Shown: positions 1 through 13,212, numbered from the stretch's first letter. The stretch is DNA of 64,000 bases from Nymphaea colorata (GCF_008831285.2 NC_045151.1:12450571-12514570); one strand, 5' to 3'. Program-made: numbers and translations. Notes: generated by a model not told the origin, from the letters alone.

Positions 1-690
1 CATTTTAAAATTATTTTCGGTACCATTATGAATTTTGAACAATCTTTATAAAAGAATTCATGTCACATAGTTACAGAGTGCAGGTGCAGGTGCATGTGCA
101 TGTGCAACATTTCTTAAAAAAACCTTTAAGTGCAGGTGTCATGAACATATATATATATATACATATATATGTATATATATATATATAGGAAAAGTTAACG
201 CTGCCAGATGCTAGATAGGTGCCGAATGGTTAAACACTTAAAAATTTGTCACTAAAAAGGACCATAAATCGTCACTAAAACAACCATAATGCTGACACAC
301 TTTAAACCTTCACTAATGCAAATGTAGTGCAATCTTTTAGCGATCAATTTTAAAATTTTAGCCATACAGGCTACAGCAACATCCAGCATCTGGTAGGACT
401 GAATCAATATATATATATATATATATATATCACCTGACTCACTCATGAGAGCTGTTTGATCCATCGTGATGGATGGTTAAGAGAAAAGCAAGGAGAAAAA
501 GGTGATGGTGTTCTCATCGTCTAATATTAAGTTTACACTTTTTTCTCATTATTTTTCTCTCAACCGTGCCTATCACAATGAATCAGATAGTTCTTATGAG
601 CTATTGCACATGGGTGCAGGGTGCAGGGTGCGGGTGCGGATGTGGCAATTTTCCAAAAAAAATAAGTGCGGGCGTGGATGGGGCGAGGTC

Positions 691-985
691 ATATATATAT
701 AAGTAATTTTATTTATCTATATTTAAACTTTATTTTATCAAGATTACCTTAATCTCATACAGAATTTAAAGTTTTATTAAATAAAATGGGGGGAGGAAAG
801 AGAGAAGAGGAAAAAAAGATGGGAAAGATAGGAGCATATATATATATATATAAGTAATTTTATTTATCTATATTTAAACTTTATTTTATCAAGATTACCT
901 TAATCTCATACAGAATTTAAAGTTTTATTAAATAAAATGGGGGAGGAAAGAGAGGAGAGGAAAAAAAGACGGGAAAGATAGGAGA
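691..985. repeat. Tandem duplication, about 151-bp period, two copies
   Basis: The AT-rich block beginning AAGTAATTTTATTTATC at 701 recurs at 852. Both copies run through a purine-rich end (GGGAAAGATAGGAG, ending at 834 and about 984). They differ by only a few bases and by the length of the (TA)n tract that opens each copy. The low divergence points to a fairly recent duplication, probably by slippage or unequal exchange at the (TA)n tract. Confidence 0.85.
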
Positions 986-3090
986 ATAAAAAATAAACAA
1001 AACACAAGAGAAAAAAAGAGTGGATGCAAATAAGCTCAACAATTGAAATGAAAAATGTAATAAAAGACAAAATATTGATATCAATCACAAAGTTCACTGA
1101 TTGCGCATAGAACGACACAATGATAAGTTGATAAGTTGAAACCTATGTATCTAAGGTTCCTCAAGTTTCACATATAAAATCACTAATCGAATAGAAGGAA
1201 TAGAAACATATATTGCACCTTTGAGACTGAATTTTATCTCACTTACACATACACACAAATACATACAATGCCTAGGAGAGAAACAACCATCCTAACTTTT
1301 TGGCTTAGGCAAGCAACTAGAATGAAAAAACATATTTGCAGGGATTGGAGAAAACCAAGAGTATTATGAAATACAAAATATATGCAAAGAATAAAAGACT
1401 AAGCATCACAAGGTCACTAAACAACATAGTGAAAATATGTGTGTTCAATTTAATTGTTGGTTGGAGCCAAAGGACCTACAAGAGATTTTTGAGAGAAAAT
1501 CCTGCACTTCAAGGAGCTTTTTCAATTGTTTGAAAACTTAAAAAAAAAAAAGAAGCTTGCCTCCATTTATTAAGATGTGAAGTTTAGGTGATATGGCCCA
1601 TCATCTTGATACGAAGTTAGTTGTTCCCAATGCCTTTAGTGAAGATAACCAAACCTAGGACTAAGGCTTGTCTTAGCTTATTTACTTTGAAAAAGTAATG
1701 GGAAATCAGAATGACAAATCTCAAGGCCCTTATTTGTGTCCAATTGCCTAAGTAAATGTTGATTAAACTTCAAATTTATACGAAAATGCAATATGTCAAA
1801 CATGAAGTGTTATGCATTCATCACTCCAACAAGTAGATTGATTTTCATGGTCTTAATGAGAAAGAGATGTAGATTGACCCCAATGAGGAAATTAATAAGG
1901 CCCCCTACTCCTTTATCTCAAAAGAGAGTATTTGAGACTGTGGTGAGCATCCCTTGTAATCAGAACCTTTGATTTTAGTGAATTTTGTGAAATGTTAGCA
2001 TTAACCTTTCGGATGCAAGAGAATTTTTGTAAATTCTTGTATGGAGTATCAGGTCTTGGCACTGTTGTGGTGGAATTATTTGACAGAATTTCAAGTCGGC
2101 AATGCCCATGAGCATTTTTACTGTTTTCTAGTTTTTATGAGACTAACCAAGAGAAATAGTTTTCACAAAGCTTCTAGGATGAACAATACATGATTGGTTT
2201 CAGGCTACGTTTCGGAAGATATTGAGTTCAAGAAATGTTTGAGAAGTATTTGAGAAGACATTGAGTTTGAAGTTCTTGGGCTTGATTCATTAGAATTTTC
2301 TTTTGTTTAGACTTTAGACTGATTTTGGTACGGTTGGGCTCTTTGATTTGAGTGTTCAATGATGCAATGGTATCATTCTGTGTTTGATAACTCAGTTTCA
2401 ATTAACAAAGTTGGATTTAAGCATGTGGATTTACTACACTTGACCCTGTTCCCTATGGCATTGACCCTTGCTAATCACTTTGTGAAATTTAAGGAATTTT
2501 TTTGGGATTTGTGACTCTCAATGGTTTTACAATGCTTAGACCATTTAAACTGTATTCTATAGAAAAATGCATCAATCAGTTAAGGAAGTTTGTGGGGGAT
2601 GAGTAACTCTCAATTGTTTTATAATGCATAACCAATTTTAAATGTATTTTATGCAAAAATCACATCAATGGGCATAAGTTTAAGTTCACCATTGAAGTTG
2701 TGTTGTGAGAACAAGAGTATTAAGTATTAACTACATTACTAGCAATCATACATGTTATGCAAGACCAAAACACATTCAGATAGATTATCACATTGTCACA
2801 GAAAACACGTTTTATTCTAAAAAAAATGCGTATAAAATGTGAAAAACAAGTCAGCCGTATAAAACGTGAAAAGAACGCGTTTTTTTAAATAATGCAAAAA
2901 AAAAAAGCATATAATACACATTTTTTTTGCGTTTTTTCATATTTGTATTATTATTTTCAAGATTTATTAAATATTTTAAATTTTTTTAAAATTCACCGAG
3001 ATTTTTCCGAGATATACAACTTTGCCGTATTATACCAGAGAAATTCCTCACCGTATAATACCCACACACGTTTTTTGTGACAATGGGTCA

Positions 3091-3095
<5 letters not shown>

Positions 3096-3157
<62 letters not shown>
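3096..3157. repeat. (TA)n microsatellite, about 30 units
   Basis: An uninterrupted TA dinucleotide run of about 60 bases. It is one of the longest in the window and lies in intergenic DNA. Confidence 0.95.
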
Positions 3158-3158
<1 letters not shown>

Positions 3159-4074
3159 GAAAGTATATACAAACATATATATATGTAATTAATTAAAATA
3201 CACTTAGTATGTACAATACAACTACTATTTTAACAGTTTCATATCTTTGCAAGCTTCTTTCAGACATTCCTTGAAATAGTTATACAATTTTTCATTCAGT
3301 TCTTGAGTTTTATTTTGTTGACATTATTGCCAACATTTATCTTTATTTTCTTGACTTTACAGCCATTTTACAGGCTTAAAGGCATATACAAGAAGGAAGG
3401 TAATCAAAGCAAATTAGAAAGGAAAAAAATTAATCATGGATAGGCAAGTAGCTCATCAAGGCAACTTGGATAAGGAAGGATGGTGGCCAGGATCTCTGGC
3501 CAAATTGCATGGGCATGTACCTTGCCCCAAATCGCAGGGTAGCAGGGCAAGTATGAAATGCTCCAATAAGGTGGGTCTACCTGGCCTATTGGTGCAGTAG
3601 AGGATCAAGTAGGGAATAAAGGGTGGGGCAACTGTTGTGACCCCCAAAAAAACTTGTGGGTGCATGAGAATGAAAGGATCTGTGTGCAGTGTGAGATCCC
3701 AGGCAGCCCTTGGTCTGCCCAAGGTTGTGGTCCCGATGTAGTTATAGGGTGGATGCATCAAGAGTCCATCTGTATTAGTCGGTGCTGATAGATTGAATTT
3801 CTCATCTGTCCAGTAAAAGGTATGAACTTCCAAATCCTCTCAACATCCAACAGCCCATAAAAAATTGATAGAGAAAGACAAGTAAGGTTGCACCAAACGT
3901 CACTCAAGAACAACGTAAACTAGAAAACATTCCTGAAATGGCTTTATTGAACTGATAGATAAGGAAGTTCAATCCCTTGCAAGAATGGATCATTGGTTAT
4001 GATATACTAAAGTGCAAGGTATATTTTGTCACAGAGCAGAAAATTTTTCAAACTAAACAAGGAAAGGCACTTAC

Positions 4075-4736
4075 GGTGTACAATTACTTTATCAGGAAAC
4101 TTCTTCACAAATTGATCAGCAGCAAACGTCCAATCTTCAGCACTAGATCATGAAGGGAAAAAACCTAGAGTAAGTATAAAAAGCTTCACCGCGGAGCACA
4201 TAGACAGGTCCCGTTTTTTATGATACCGATGTTCATGGGCTTCATTTTTATAACCAATTCCCTAAGCAGTAACTTTAGTTAGCAGACTGCGAATTTTTCT
4301 GAAACAAACCAAACAGCATTGTAAAAGCAAATCAACGGACTTAATTGTCACGACCATATGATAAGCCATAACGTCAATAGAATGGCAGAAACCATTCCCG
4401 ATTCCTTAATTGGACAACCATGAACTTGCCCATCAACCACATCTCGAGCCAATATTTAAAGGCAAAACAGATCAAGAAGAATCAATCAAGGTAGAGAGAC
4501 AAAAAGTGAACAAGAGTAAGCAGAAATAAAGAAGAAGGTGAAAGGATCATAATCCACCTCCCAACGAGGCCATTGACCATAACGACAAGGTGCTTCGCCG
4601 TCGAAGCGGAGGCTGCGTCCAGGATGTCCTCTCCACCATCGGCAGACTGGACGACGAGATCGCGCCCTTTTGCCTTCTCCTGATGCTGATTCTTGAAGCA
4701 ACTCATCTTCTGCAGACCCAGGCTGAAACACGCCAT
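4075..4736 (-). CDS. DUF676 serine esterase/lipase-like gene, first two exons only
   Basis: Two minus-strand exons join in phase. Exon 1 (4558-4736) begins at the ATG read from 4736 with MACFSLGLQ and ends in HLVVMVNGLVG, the N-terminal strand-and-loop typical of the plant DUF676 alpha/beta-hydrolase family. Its donor is AG|GTGGAT. Exon 2 (4075-4142) follows a CTAG acceptor, restores the serine at the junction and encodes AEDWTFAADQFVKKFPDKV, again a family signature; its donor is CC|GTAAG. About 82 codons are visible. The catalytic GHSLGG block and the Asp and His of the triad should lie in later exons, which I cannot find in the 4 kb to the left. The gene therefore continues past the window's left edge or is a truncated relic. 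The family is predicted to hydrolyse lipid or other esters, but the substrate of this member is unknown. Confidence 0.62.
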
Positions 4737-4809
4737 GTTCCTTTCCGCGAAATTGTAGTAGAAATATTGGTCGTCGGAAAGACGAACTTCAACGTGATCA
4801 TGCGATGCA

Positions 4810-4810
<1 letters not shown>

Positions 4811-4848
<38 letters not shown>
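4811..4848. repeat. (GA)n microsatellite in the probable 5' leader of the esterase gene
   Basis: A run of about 18 GA units. Read on the minus strand it is a CT tract about 75 bases upstream of the esterase ATG, where plant 5' leaders often carry pyrimidine repeats. Confidence 0.9.
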
Positions 4849-4849
<1 letters not shown>

Positions 4850-5070
4850 GGTGGTAGTTAGTGTGATCTTCGGTGGAGTTAATGGTGATGCAGATATTTC
4901 TTTTCTGATGAACAACCAAAGGCTGTTACCATGGTGCTCGATTTTCTCCCCCCTCCTGGTTTCACGTGCGTAGTCGCCGTTGAGAGGATTGAAGTGCATC
5001 GGAAGGTGCTGCCGCCGTCAAATAAGAAGGTTGAGGACTTGATACCGAAACTGGGCTGTGAACAAAGCAA

Positions 5071-6656
5071 CAGTCAACACTCATGGTCCCCAGACACTAC
5101 CGAATCCAAAGGACCCCAACTGATGCCACGTATAGTGTGCTATACGAATTACAGAAATTGAACGGTTGAACCCACTAACCAAGCTCTCTCGGCTGCGGAC
5201 AATCTTGCCCTTCCCAATAAACCTATTGAAATTTAAAAAAAAAACCCGTTGAAATATGAAATCACGATTTTACCCTCGTTTTTCTATATATTTGTACTCA
5301 CAATTATACCCGTTCAGCCCTACCCCCTCGGAATTTAAATCTAAAAAATGTGGATTCAGGAACATTAAATGTTGGGTTCTTACGGTCTGTGTCCATATGC
5401 TTCTATCCAAAGCAAGCACAAACAAGTGTACATGCTCTTTCTGTTTTTGGAATGTTACCTTAGAGTTTGAGGATTCACCCTGTATGGAGTTGGAGCTGTC
5501 ATGAGAACTAAAGCTTTTTGAATGCTTCTTTTCTCAAGAAAGTTCTTAGTTAAACGTGCTTTATTTTTCTTGTTGATTTGTTTAATAAGGCACCTATTGA
5601 GATATTCTTTCTATTTTATTGTTTTTTTACCTTGCTGGTACATATTTTCTCAACTTTGGAGAACTAATAGAGAAATTTAGGATAGTGGGCTAGGGCATGG
5701 ACTGTGGCTTGTCGTTTGCTTGCTCTTGCCTGGGGAACATGCTTCTGTTCTTTGTTCTCTTGGGATCATAGAAAATACTTTCCTTCATATACATCGGTGC
5801 TTGTTTTACTTGTAACTGTTTGATGGACTGCTAATTCTTAGTTGACTTATTGTGTATGTTTATTTGTGAAATGAATGTACTCCTTATTTGAAGCTCGTAT
5901 AGCATAATTGATCAGACTGGTAGAGCAGTAAAAGGTCAGTTGTCAGTGTGATTTCCATAGGCACTACTTCCCTACAATATAAAAGGTAAGTGAATGCTTA
6001 GCTGATGGGTGTTATGCTCCTCATGTAAGTCCCAAAGTAGCCTTGGACTCAACCGGTAAGGGGGAAAAAGAAAGGCTTTGTCTGCTCGGGGGTCCCCCTT
6101 CTCTCTTTTAAAGATTAAGGTTCTTTGGTAAGCTCGTGGAGGAAAACTTTAGAGAAGAACAAAGTTTTAAGGACAGTAAAATGGTGAACTTGCTAAGATA
6201 GTGTTTGCCTACGCTTTTGTTGAGACCACATCAAAATTCAAATCCAAAACCTGTTATGACTCATTAGTTACTCTGCTGGAATGGCATAGTATTCTCCATC
6301 CAGGTATTAGAGTTAACTCATTAAGAACATGCTTTAATCTGTTGTGATTTATTACAGTCATTGTGAAAAATCCACTTCTTTAAAAATGATTCTTTTGAAA
6401 GTCTGAATAAAGTGGTTAACTCTGAATAAGATCTGAGCTGAACCAGAATTTAAATCTAGACATGCTCAATTATAGTTCAGCTACCTGAAAATATTTGTGT
6501 ATTGGTCTTGTCTCCTTGTGCTCAAGAATTCATCATAACAAGTATATTTTTCTTGGCTTCTACTTTATTCCCTTCTTCTAGTAGACATTCCTTGTCTTGC
6601 CAAATCCTTTCAAGGAAGGGCTTCGACGATTCACGGTTTAGAAGCACAATGGTAGG
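5071..6656. other. Intergenic stretch, nothing recognised
   Basis: AT-rich sequence with only short random open frames. I see no conserved domain, RNA gene or element end in it. Confidence 0.5.
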
Positions 6657-7102
6657 TAGGGCTGCACAATGAGTTGGGCTTGACTACAATTCGCTCATAA
6701 ATGAATCGAGCTCGAGTTTAGGTTCATGTTCAAAATACTAAATGAAAGTTTGAGTTGTAAGAACTCAACTTGTTTAAACTCGTTTCGGTTCAGGTGCGGC
6801 TTGACTGAGCGGTTTTCTGTTGCTAAGTTTTGTTTTAGGTGATATTTGGATACCAAATATGTGCATTCTTTTTTTTTCGAATTTCCTGTTAGATGGTTGC
6901 TTATAATTGAATTAATTAGAGGAAACCAGTTAACGAGCTAAAAGAAACGAGATAGATTAAGTTAACATAAATGAATTAAACAAGTTAAGTGACTCGAACT
7001 TGAGATCGTTGCTGTATTGTTGAGTCGAGCTCAAGCGTGCTCTATAGTGATCGACTCGATTTCGATCGAAGCCTTGCTGGACTTGGCTCATGTGCAGCTC
7101 TA
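6657..7102. mobile_element. hAT-like MITE (446 bp)
   Basis: The left end reads TAGGGCTGCACAATGAG and the right end, reverse-complemented, reads TAGAGCTGCACATGAGCC, giving imperfect terminal inverted repeats. The interior is rich in GAGCTCGAG and GAGTCGAGCT motifs and has no coding capacity. The flanking octamers (ATGGTAGG on the left, GTGATGGG on the right) agree at five of eight positions, consistent with a decayed 8-bp target duplication of the hAT superfamily. Confidence 0.6.
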
Positions 7103-8396
7103 GTGATGGGAGAGATTTGGAGAAGATGGAATCACTAATGGCCTTTGTATTTTCATCTAAAGACGAAGACTAGAATACTTTTGGGTTCCATCTTAACCTA
7201 TCCCAAAAGTGTTACTGTTTTGGACTGCAAGCTCCAGTGAATCGCTTCACGGTTTCACATAGTTGTAATGTCCAGGAAACTGCTCTATTGCTTTGATCTA
7301 AGTTTGATGCCCAGGAGACTTTTATTATCTTGTTATGACAGAATTTCATTTGCGCAGTTACTTTTCATGGAAGTGCATGTTTGTTGTTGTGTATTAACGG
7401 CAGTGTAATCGCCACAATGTGACGTCGGCTTTTACATACGCCCTTAAAGTCTCATTTTTGTCATCCAAACAAAAGCCTACATTCAAAAAATGAAAACATA
7501 GTTTTGCTTTGTCATTTAAACATATAAATTGGGTTTCAAGAACTGCTAAAATTGTGTTTTCACAAAACCAAGTTTTTTTTAGGGTATCATCTAAATGCCC
7601 TCAAGTTTTTTATTTTTTCATTGTTTTCTGTGGTCACTACTCTATAAGCTTTTGTATTTTTTTCTTTGACAGAATGTTTTACTACATTCAATTTATTTCT
7701 TGATGTTGTGCATGTTCTTTTTGCTGCTTATAAATTTCACTTTTGTTAATTGAAAAGGTGGGGAGCATAGCCCCTTGCGTACAATGAGATTTAAAACTGC
7801 CACCTTCGCGCCCATTCTGCAACTATGATGTTGAGGAAAAGGAGCTCACCTTTTGAGGAAGAGACGAAGAAGATGCTTTCTCGTGTTGTTTCACTTGAAC
7901 TTGCATGGCAGTCATTGTCTGTTCTCGTGTTGCATCAACTTTTAATTATGCTTATATACTTTAAAATATTCTTGTATTTTAATTAAGTTTTACATGTTTT
8001 TTATATTTATTTTAAAAATAAAATAAATATCTTAACAGATCTTTTCAAACAAAACTTCGATATCTCGCTATTAAAAAAATTATTACAAATAAATATATAA
8101 GAAAATTTATTGAAAAGTTGAATAAACAAATGTCTGTCCTTTCACCAAGCCTTGAAGACCTGATTGAATCCCGTCCCATAAAGCCCAGCCTGTGACAGGG
8201 GATCATCATGTCCCAAGATATCATGGGTGCAACGGCGCTTAAAAATTGAGTTTTTAGTTCAAGACATTCCATCTCTCTATTCAAACACACCGGCAAAACC
8301 CTATATACCTAACGAGAGCATCATAGCAGCATCCCAAGAACTAATACTGCTTTCTGTTGAACAGAAACAAACAACAACCGGTGCTTCGTTTGATTC
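7103..8396. other. Intergenic stretch between the MITE and the aminotransferase 3' end
   Basis: No gene recognised. The sequence is AT-rich. Its right end may include the 3' untranslated region of the aminotransferase gene, which is read leftwards. Confidence 0.45.
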
Positions 8397-8402
8397 TTTA
8401 TT
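8397..8402 (-). promoter_or_regulatory. Candidate AATAAA polyadenylation signal
   Basis: On the minus strand this reads AATAAA, about 170 bases after the stop codon of the acetylornithine aminotransferase gene, a suitable distance for a plant near-upstream element. Plant signals are degenerate, so this is only a plausible site. Confidence 0.35.
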
Positions 8403-8570
8403 TCAAGAAGCACTTCAGTCCCTTTCAAGGATCGGTTACAACTTACAAATGGGTGTCCAAAATTGAACAAGCAAGAAATAAATGATACACAAGTAGATTG
8501 AAACAAAATGCATGACAATGCCCTGTTTAGCAATAAGCCATTACAAAGTCAGAGACTAGTCCGACGGCAT

Positions 8571-11500
8571 TCAGTTTGAATCTGCATTATCTAAAACAGG
8601 AAAGCAATTTGACAAAATCTCGACAGCCTTCTCTAGTTCGGTCTCAGTTATCACCAACGGTGGTACAATTCGAACAACATTGCCTTTTCCTGCAGTCAAG
8701 ACCAGAAGCCCTGCATCTCGGCAGGCATCTACTAGTGGAGAAGCAGAAACATCTAATTCAATACCTATTATTAGCCCGACACCACGAACTTCCTTTACAT
8801 GCTTGTTCTTCCCCAGATGCTGAACTAACAAATCTTTCAAATACTCGCCTTTCCTAGAGACACTAGCAAGGAAACTAGGGTTCCTGATCTTATTAAGTAC
8901 AGCAAGGGCCGCATTGCAAACCAAAGGCCCACCAGCAAAAGTACTGCCATGGTCTCCAGGATTGATTGCAGCTGCCACTCTATCTGTGACCAGAACAACA
9001 CCTATGGGTAAACCTCCAGCAAGAGGCTTAGCTAGTGTCATGATGTCTGGCTTCACACCAAATGCCTCGTGTGCCCAAAGAAATCCTGTTCGACCCAGTC
9101 CACATTGCACCTGAAAAAATTGTGAAATGTACTTATATGGCTGCTTCAGATCACAATCTCGAATGCATTGTCGTTTCATAACAAAAGCTTGCTAGTACTA
9201 CAAGCACATGTGCCCTAGCTATACATTATTGAGAAACATGAATTAGAATTTTCTTCAAGGCATTTCAAAGGCCAGATCATGTTCGAGAACGCAACTTCAG
9301 CTACCCGGGGACAAGATTAAATAGGATGCTAACACAACTATGAACTAAAGGAAGGATATAAAGAGAGTAAGAAGGGCATAGGATTAAAGATGGCCATGTT
9401 TGAAATTCCATGAGTTCCATCTGACCAAATCATGTTAATATTGACTTGTGCCCTTTATGAGTTTATTCTACTTCCAGCATCTGCTTGCTTGTATTGTTCT
9501 GATATATCTTCTTTCCAACAGTAAAAGAAAACTCATTTCAATACATAGGGCATTTATGATTTTCCAAGTGACCAGGGAAACCTCACCAAGTTTTTGAAGT
9601 CCCAGGCTCACCAATTGGAGAAGTGCATATTTATCATCACCTTGTTCTAGTTACTTCAGTATACAAATCCTTAGGTAACCATACGTTTCTAAAAAACCCT
9701 CCTATTGTTTTGTTCTTAAGAAAAGGTGTTGAACTTTAAACCTTACTCAAGGAATGAAACCATAATCTTCAAAATTTTAACGGTGGGCTACAGAAAGACG
9801 AAAATGGGCCTGTGAAACTATAGATAACTAGCAACTAGAAACAGAATACTTGAAACTGGTTTAGGTCACCATCTACAGATCTACTTTGGTTCTGCCTGGA
9901 ATATGCCAGACCAGAAAAGAGCAGCATTGTGTGGCACAAGGAAACAAACCTCAGAACAATTAAAAAAAGTAAATCCCACACGAAGAAGGAAACAAGAAGT
10001 GACTCCAACAGTTCTGCCTTATTACTAATCTACAATTCATTGAACAGCATACCTCATCAAAGACCAAAAGTGCACCAGAATCATCACAAGCACTCCTAAG
10101 TGACTCCAAAAACTCTTTTGTGGCGCTATGTATCCCACCTTCACCTTGGATAGGTTCCACAAACACTGCTGCAGTTTTTCCAGCTTGAATGGCATTCCTT
10201 GCTGCTTCTATGTTCCCATACTCAATAAAAGTTGCTCCAGGCATGACTGGTTGAAAGGGGTTCCTATAGTGATCTTTGCTTGTCAAAGCAAGGGCCCCCA
10301 TTGTTCTTCCATGGAAGCTGTTTGTGAAGGTAATGAATTCAGTGGCAGGGTTAGGCTCATCAGGTTTTGAGTATCTTTGAAATTTCCTTGAAAATTTTAT
10401 AGCTGCTTCATTTGCCTCAGTCCCTGAATTGGAAAAGAAGACACGATCTGCAAAGGAAGACTCTACGAGAGCATTTGCGAGCTTAACCTGTAACTCAAAA
10501 TCAAAGCATGTGAACCACTAGGATGAATAGAGGTTGCACAGATAGAAAGACTAATCTTAAAACCAAACAGTTCCTGCATAAATTATAGGTATTCAAAACC
10601 CGATTGTAAAACCTTTCAAGTGATCTAAGTGTCAAATTACAGCTTCATTGATGTACAATGTTTCCTTAAAACATTTCTAGCAGCAATGTGTAAGATCAAA
10701 ACCAAGCATGGAAGCCAGAAATGAATAATAATAATCATAAGAAAGAAAGTGTATTCATTTTGCTATGTTCATTGTCATGCCATATGTCCTGCTAAAATAG
10801 TTGCCTACTCTTTATTGGAGAACTTTCTCCATGTAGTGCTCTCCAGCAATTGCCTCTAATTGTTTCCAAGTATTTCATTTGCACCATATAAATTTTATTG
10901 TTCAAGCTTGACATCTAGCAAGATTCGCACAACATTGCAGTTGTAGACAGTGATGAAGAAGGAGAATATGATGCTCTACTCAAATTTTAAATGTTGGCAA
11001 TTTGGAACATGAGGTCAGTGGAACAAATACATTCAAATGCAAGTATCACAATAATAATGAAGATGACAAGGTGGACATGCTTAGTGAGTTCAAAAGGCAT
11101 TAGCAGTTAGGTGTGACAAATAGTATTAAAATTTGCCAAATAGAGTTTCTTCTAATAATAACTCCTTAACTCTCTAAAGTTTAAATACTTTTAGAAGCCG
11201 TGGTTACTAAAATAACTGTGGCTGAAGAAAACTCTTCACATATGGCAAACCATGGCTAATGGTGAGGGAACCATGACTACTTAAAGCAACTGGGTGGTCA
11301 GTGCATCCTTGAATGGAAAATAATGAAAGATGAAATGACCTATAAAGTGTAAAGATGTAATTTCAAGAGAAATGAATTCTCTTACTAACCGAACATGGTT
11401 CCTGAAAAAATTTGTTCACCAGGAAGTGAGCTCAATAATCTTGAAATTAATGCTTAGGAAATATCAAATTCAGTAGAGCAAAAAGATATTCATAAGGTCA

Positions 11501-13109
11501 AGAGACTGGAGGCTTCTACATGAAACTCCTCCCCGAGTTCATAGTTAGCCCCACTTTTTTCTTTAGATACTTAACAACTCACATCTTGTAAACAATATAA
11601 GTGACAGGTTTACGTTTACTACATGTCACGTGGATATGGCTAAACAGCTATTGTATCCATGCCGGCATGGGTACAACGACACACTTGGACACGGCAGTTT
11701 TGACTTTTCATTTTTTTGCGGAATTTCGCACACACATATATATGTGTATGTCTACTTTGTCATGTCCTTGTGTCCACAATTTTTAAAATTGTCGTGTCCT
11801 ACCCATACCTCTACCAGTATCCATGTGACTTAGTTTACTGCTAGCTCTGAGATCTCCACATGAAATTTAGCTAAAACTCAAAAATCTTAATTGCAATTTT
11901 GTTGCTCGTTGCTTTTTCTAAGGTCTCAAACTTGAATAAACTCAGCAGCTTTGGTCTACATTTTCTTTGATATAAAAAAAATTATGATGAAGGAATTAGT
12001 AATTCAACCTTCTTCCTTCATCAAATCAAGTAATGGTGGTTGATACTGGAAGATCCAAATTAGCATCAGAACACATGCTGGGTTAAACTTAAAAGTTTTT
12101 AGCTTAGTAACACAGAAGGCCTAGAAGATCTTTAAGTTTCCATGAACAAGCTAATGTTTTTTCGCAGCACTATGCATGTCATGACTGTGGTTGCTAGTCT
12201 CGCATATGTTGTATATGGTCCTCGAACCATCTACAAACATTCAAGATTTTTTTCAGGAAGTGGGACTAGGGGGGTTCCCTGCACGTATCTCTTCAAAAAG
12301 GTCAGTCAAGTTTGCTTCCAACTGAGTTCGGAAAAGAAATGACTTAATATAAATAGACTCAAAAGAGCCACATGAGGCGCATACTATACAAACTTTTTTA
12401 TTTCAGAATACATGCATGGCTTAACAGAGAAGCACAAGGACGACGCACAATAATCTCAGCCTTAATTTCCAGACAAGCATCGCTAGATGCAAGATACTGG
12501 ACTCATGACGCACGTAAATGCAGGTACAAATCATAAACGTGCACATCAAATGCAAAATGTTGGCCCTCTAAAAAGCAATTTCACCGAATCAAAAATAAGA
12601 TAGATAGCTAAAGGAAGAAGAAGAAGAAGAAGAAGAAGAAGGAATGGTCCTTAGCTTCCACGGATTACCTGTGGAATCGAGTAATACGCATTGCTGACGT
12701 GAGTAAGAGTATTGGCTTGTTCGGTTACGGCTTTCACCCAATCAGGATCTCCATGCCCAAGAGAATTCACCGCGATTCCGGACGTCAGATCCAAGTATTC
12801 CTTCCCTTCCATATCATACAATTTGCATCCCTTCCCCTTCGTGAGTACCATGTTGGGTCTTGCATACGACCTCACAAGAACCTTCGCTTCCGCCTCTATC
12901 ACCTCTTTGCTGTCAGCAAAACCCATCCCCGTTCCTGCCCCATTCTCAAGCGCTTCCTTTCGAAGCTCCGAAGAAATTGAAGCGAACACTCTAACTGAAC
13001 TCGGAGATCGAAGGGTTGCGCCACGAATCCGATTGGACTTCTCAAGCTTAAATAGGTTCGATCGGTCCAGAACCACCGAATTGTTGAGCACAGCATGGAA
13101 AGACGCCAT
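8571..13109 (-). CDS. Acetylornithine aminotransferase, plastid-targeted (three exons)
   Basis: PLP enzyme of arginine/ornithine biosynthesis that exchanges the amino group between N-acetylornithine and 2-oxoglutarate. Exons, read leftwards: 12669-13109, 10053-10487, 8571-9110; all junctions are phase 0 with CAG|GT, GAG|GT donors and CAG acceptors. The product is 471 residues, close to the family's usual plant length. Visible motifs are SNSGTEAN (about 166-173, phosphate binding), FHGRTMGAL (from 205), [13 protein letters not shown] ending exon 2 (Asp291, pairs with the pyridine nitrogen), and [10 protein letters not shown] with the Schiff-base lysine at about 320. The start at 13109 is chosen because it opens a Ser/Arg-rich, acid-poor leader of some 45 residues typical of a chloroplast transit peptide. 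Intron 1 is 2181 bp and intron 2 is 942 bp. The reading frame is intact and all key residues are present, so the gene is probably functional. Ornithine aminotransferase is a less likely alternative. Confidence 0.93.
11618..11832. repeat. Short repeat with CTAAGTCACATGG-like inverted ends, intron 1 of the aminotransferase
   Basis: The left end reads ACTACATGTCACGTGGATATGG; the right end, reverse-complemented, reads AACTAAGTCACATGGATACTGG. The interior has GGACACGACAATTTTAAAA-type sequence and a short (TA)n core. The same ends and interior motifs occur in copies near 47.1, 48.2-49.6 and 50.5-50.8 kb. Confidence 0.5.
12612..12642. repeat. (GAA)n microsatellite in intron 1 of the aminotransferase
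   Basis: About nine or ten GAA units directly beyond the exon 1 donor site. Confidence 0.9.
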
Positions 13110-13212
13110 TTTTTCTCAACCCCACCTCAGACTTCAACCTGAGTAAAGGCTTCCTCGGAGAGAAATTGCAACTCCAGCCGAGGACAACGAACTTTTTCCT
13201 TTCGTTGATCGA

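Larger units (their letters stand above)
1..3455. other. AT-rich intergenic stretch, no gene recognised
   Basis: No reading frame here resembles a known protein, and all open frames are short and low in complexity. The stretch contains several (TA)n tracts, G-rich segments built on GGTGCAGGTGC near 75-115 and 605-645 that belong to a repeat family seen elsewhere in the window, and a tandem duplication near 691-985. A segment near 1615-1670 is roughly similar to one near 35288-35343. The missing 3' exons of the DUF676 esterase could lie to the left of this stretch or be lost; I found none inside it. Confidence 0.6.

Noticed and set aside
150-187. Possible CRISPR-like or satellite array in the first kilobase
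   Set aside because: The repeats are simple (TA)n tracts and one two-copy duplication, with no regular spacers.
3456-3833. A 125-codon minus-strand open frame just downstream of the esterase exons
   Set aside because: It does not match the esterase family or any other I know, its composition is mixed and proline-rich, and there are no supporting splice sites. Probably chance or an old repeat.
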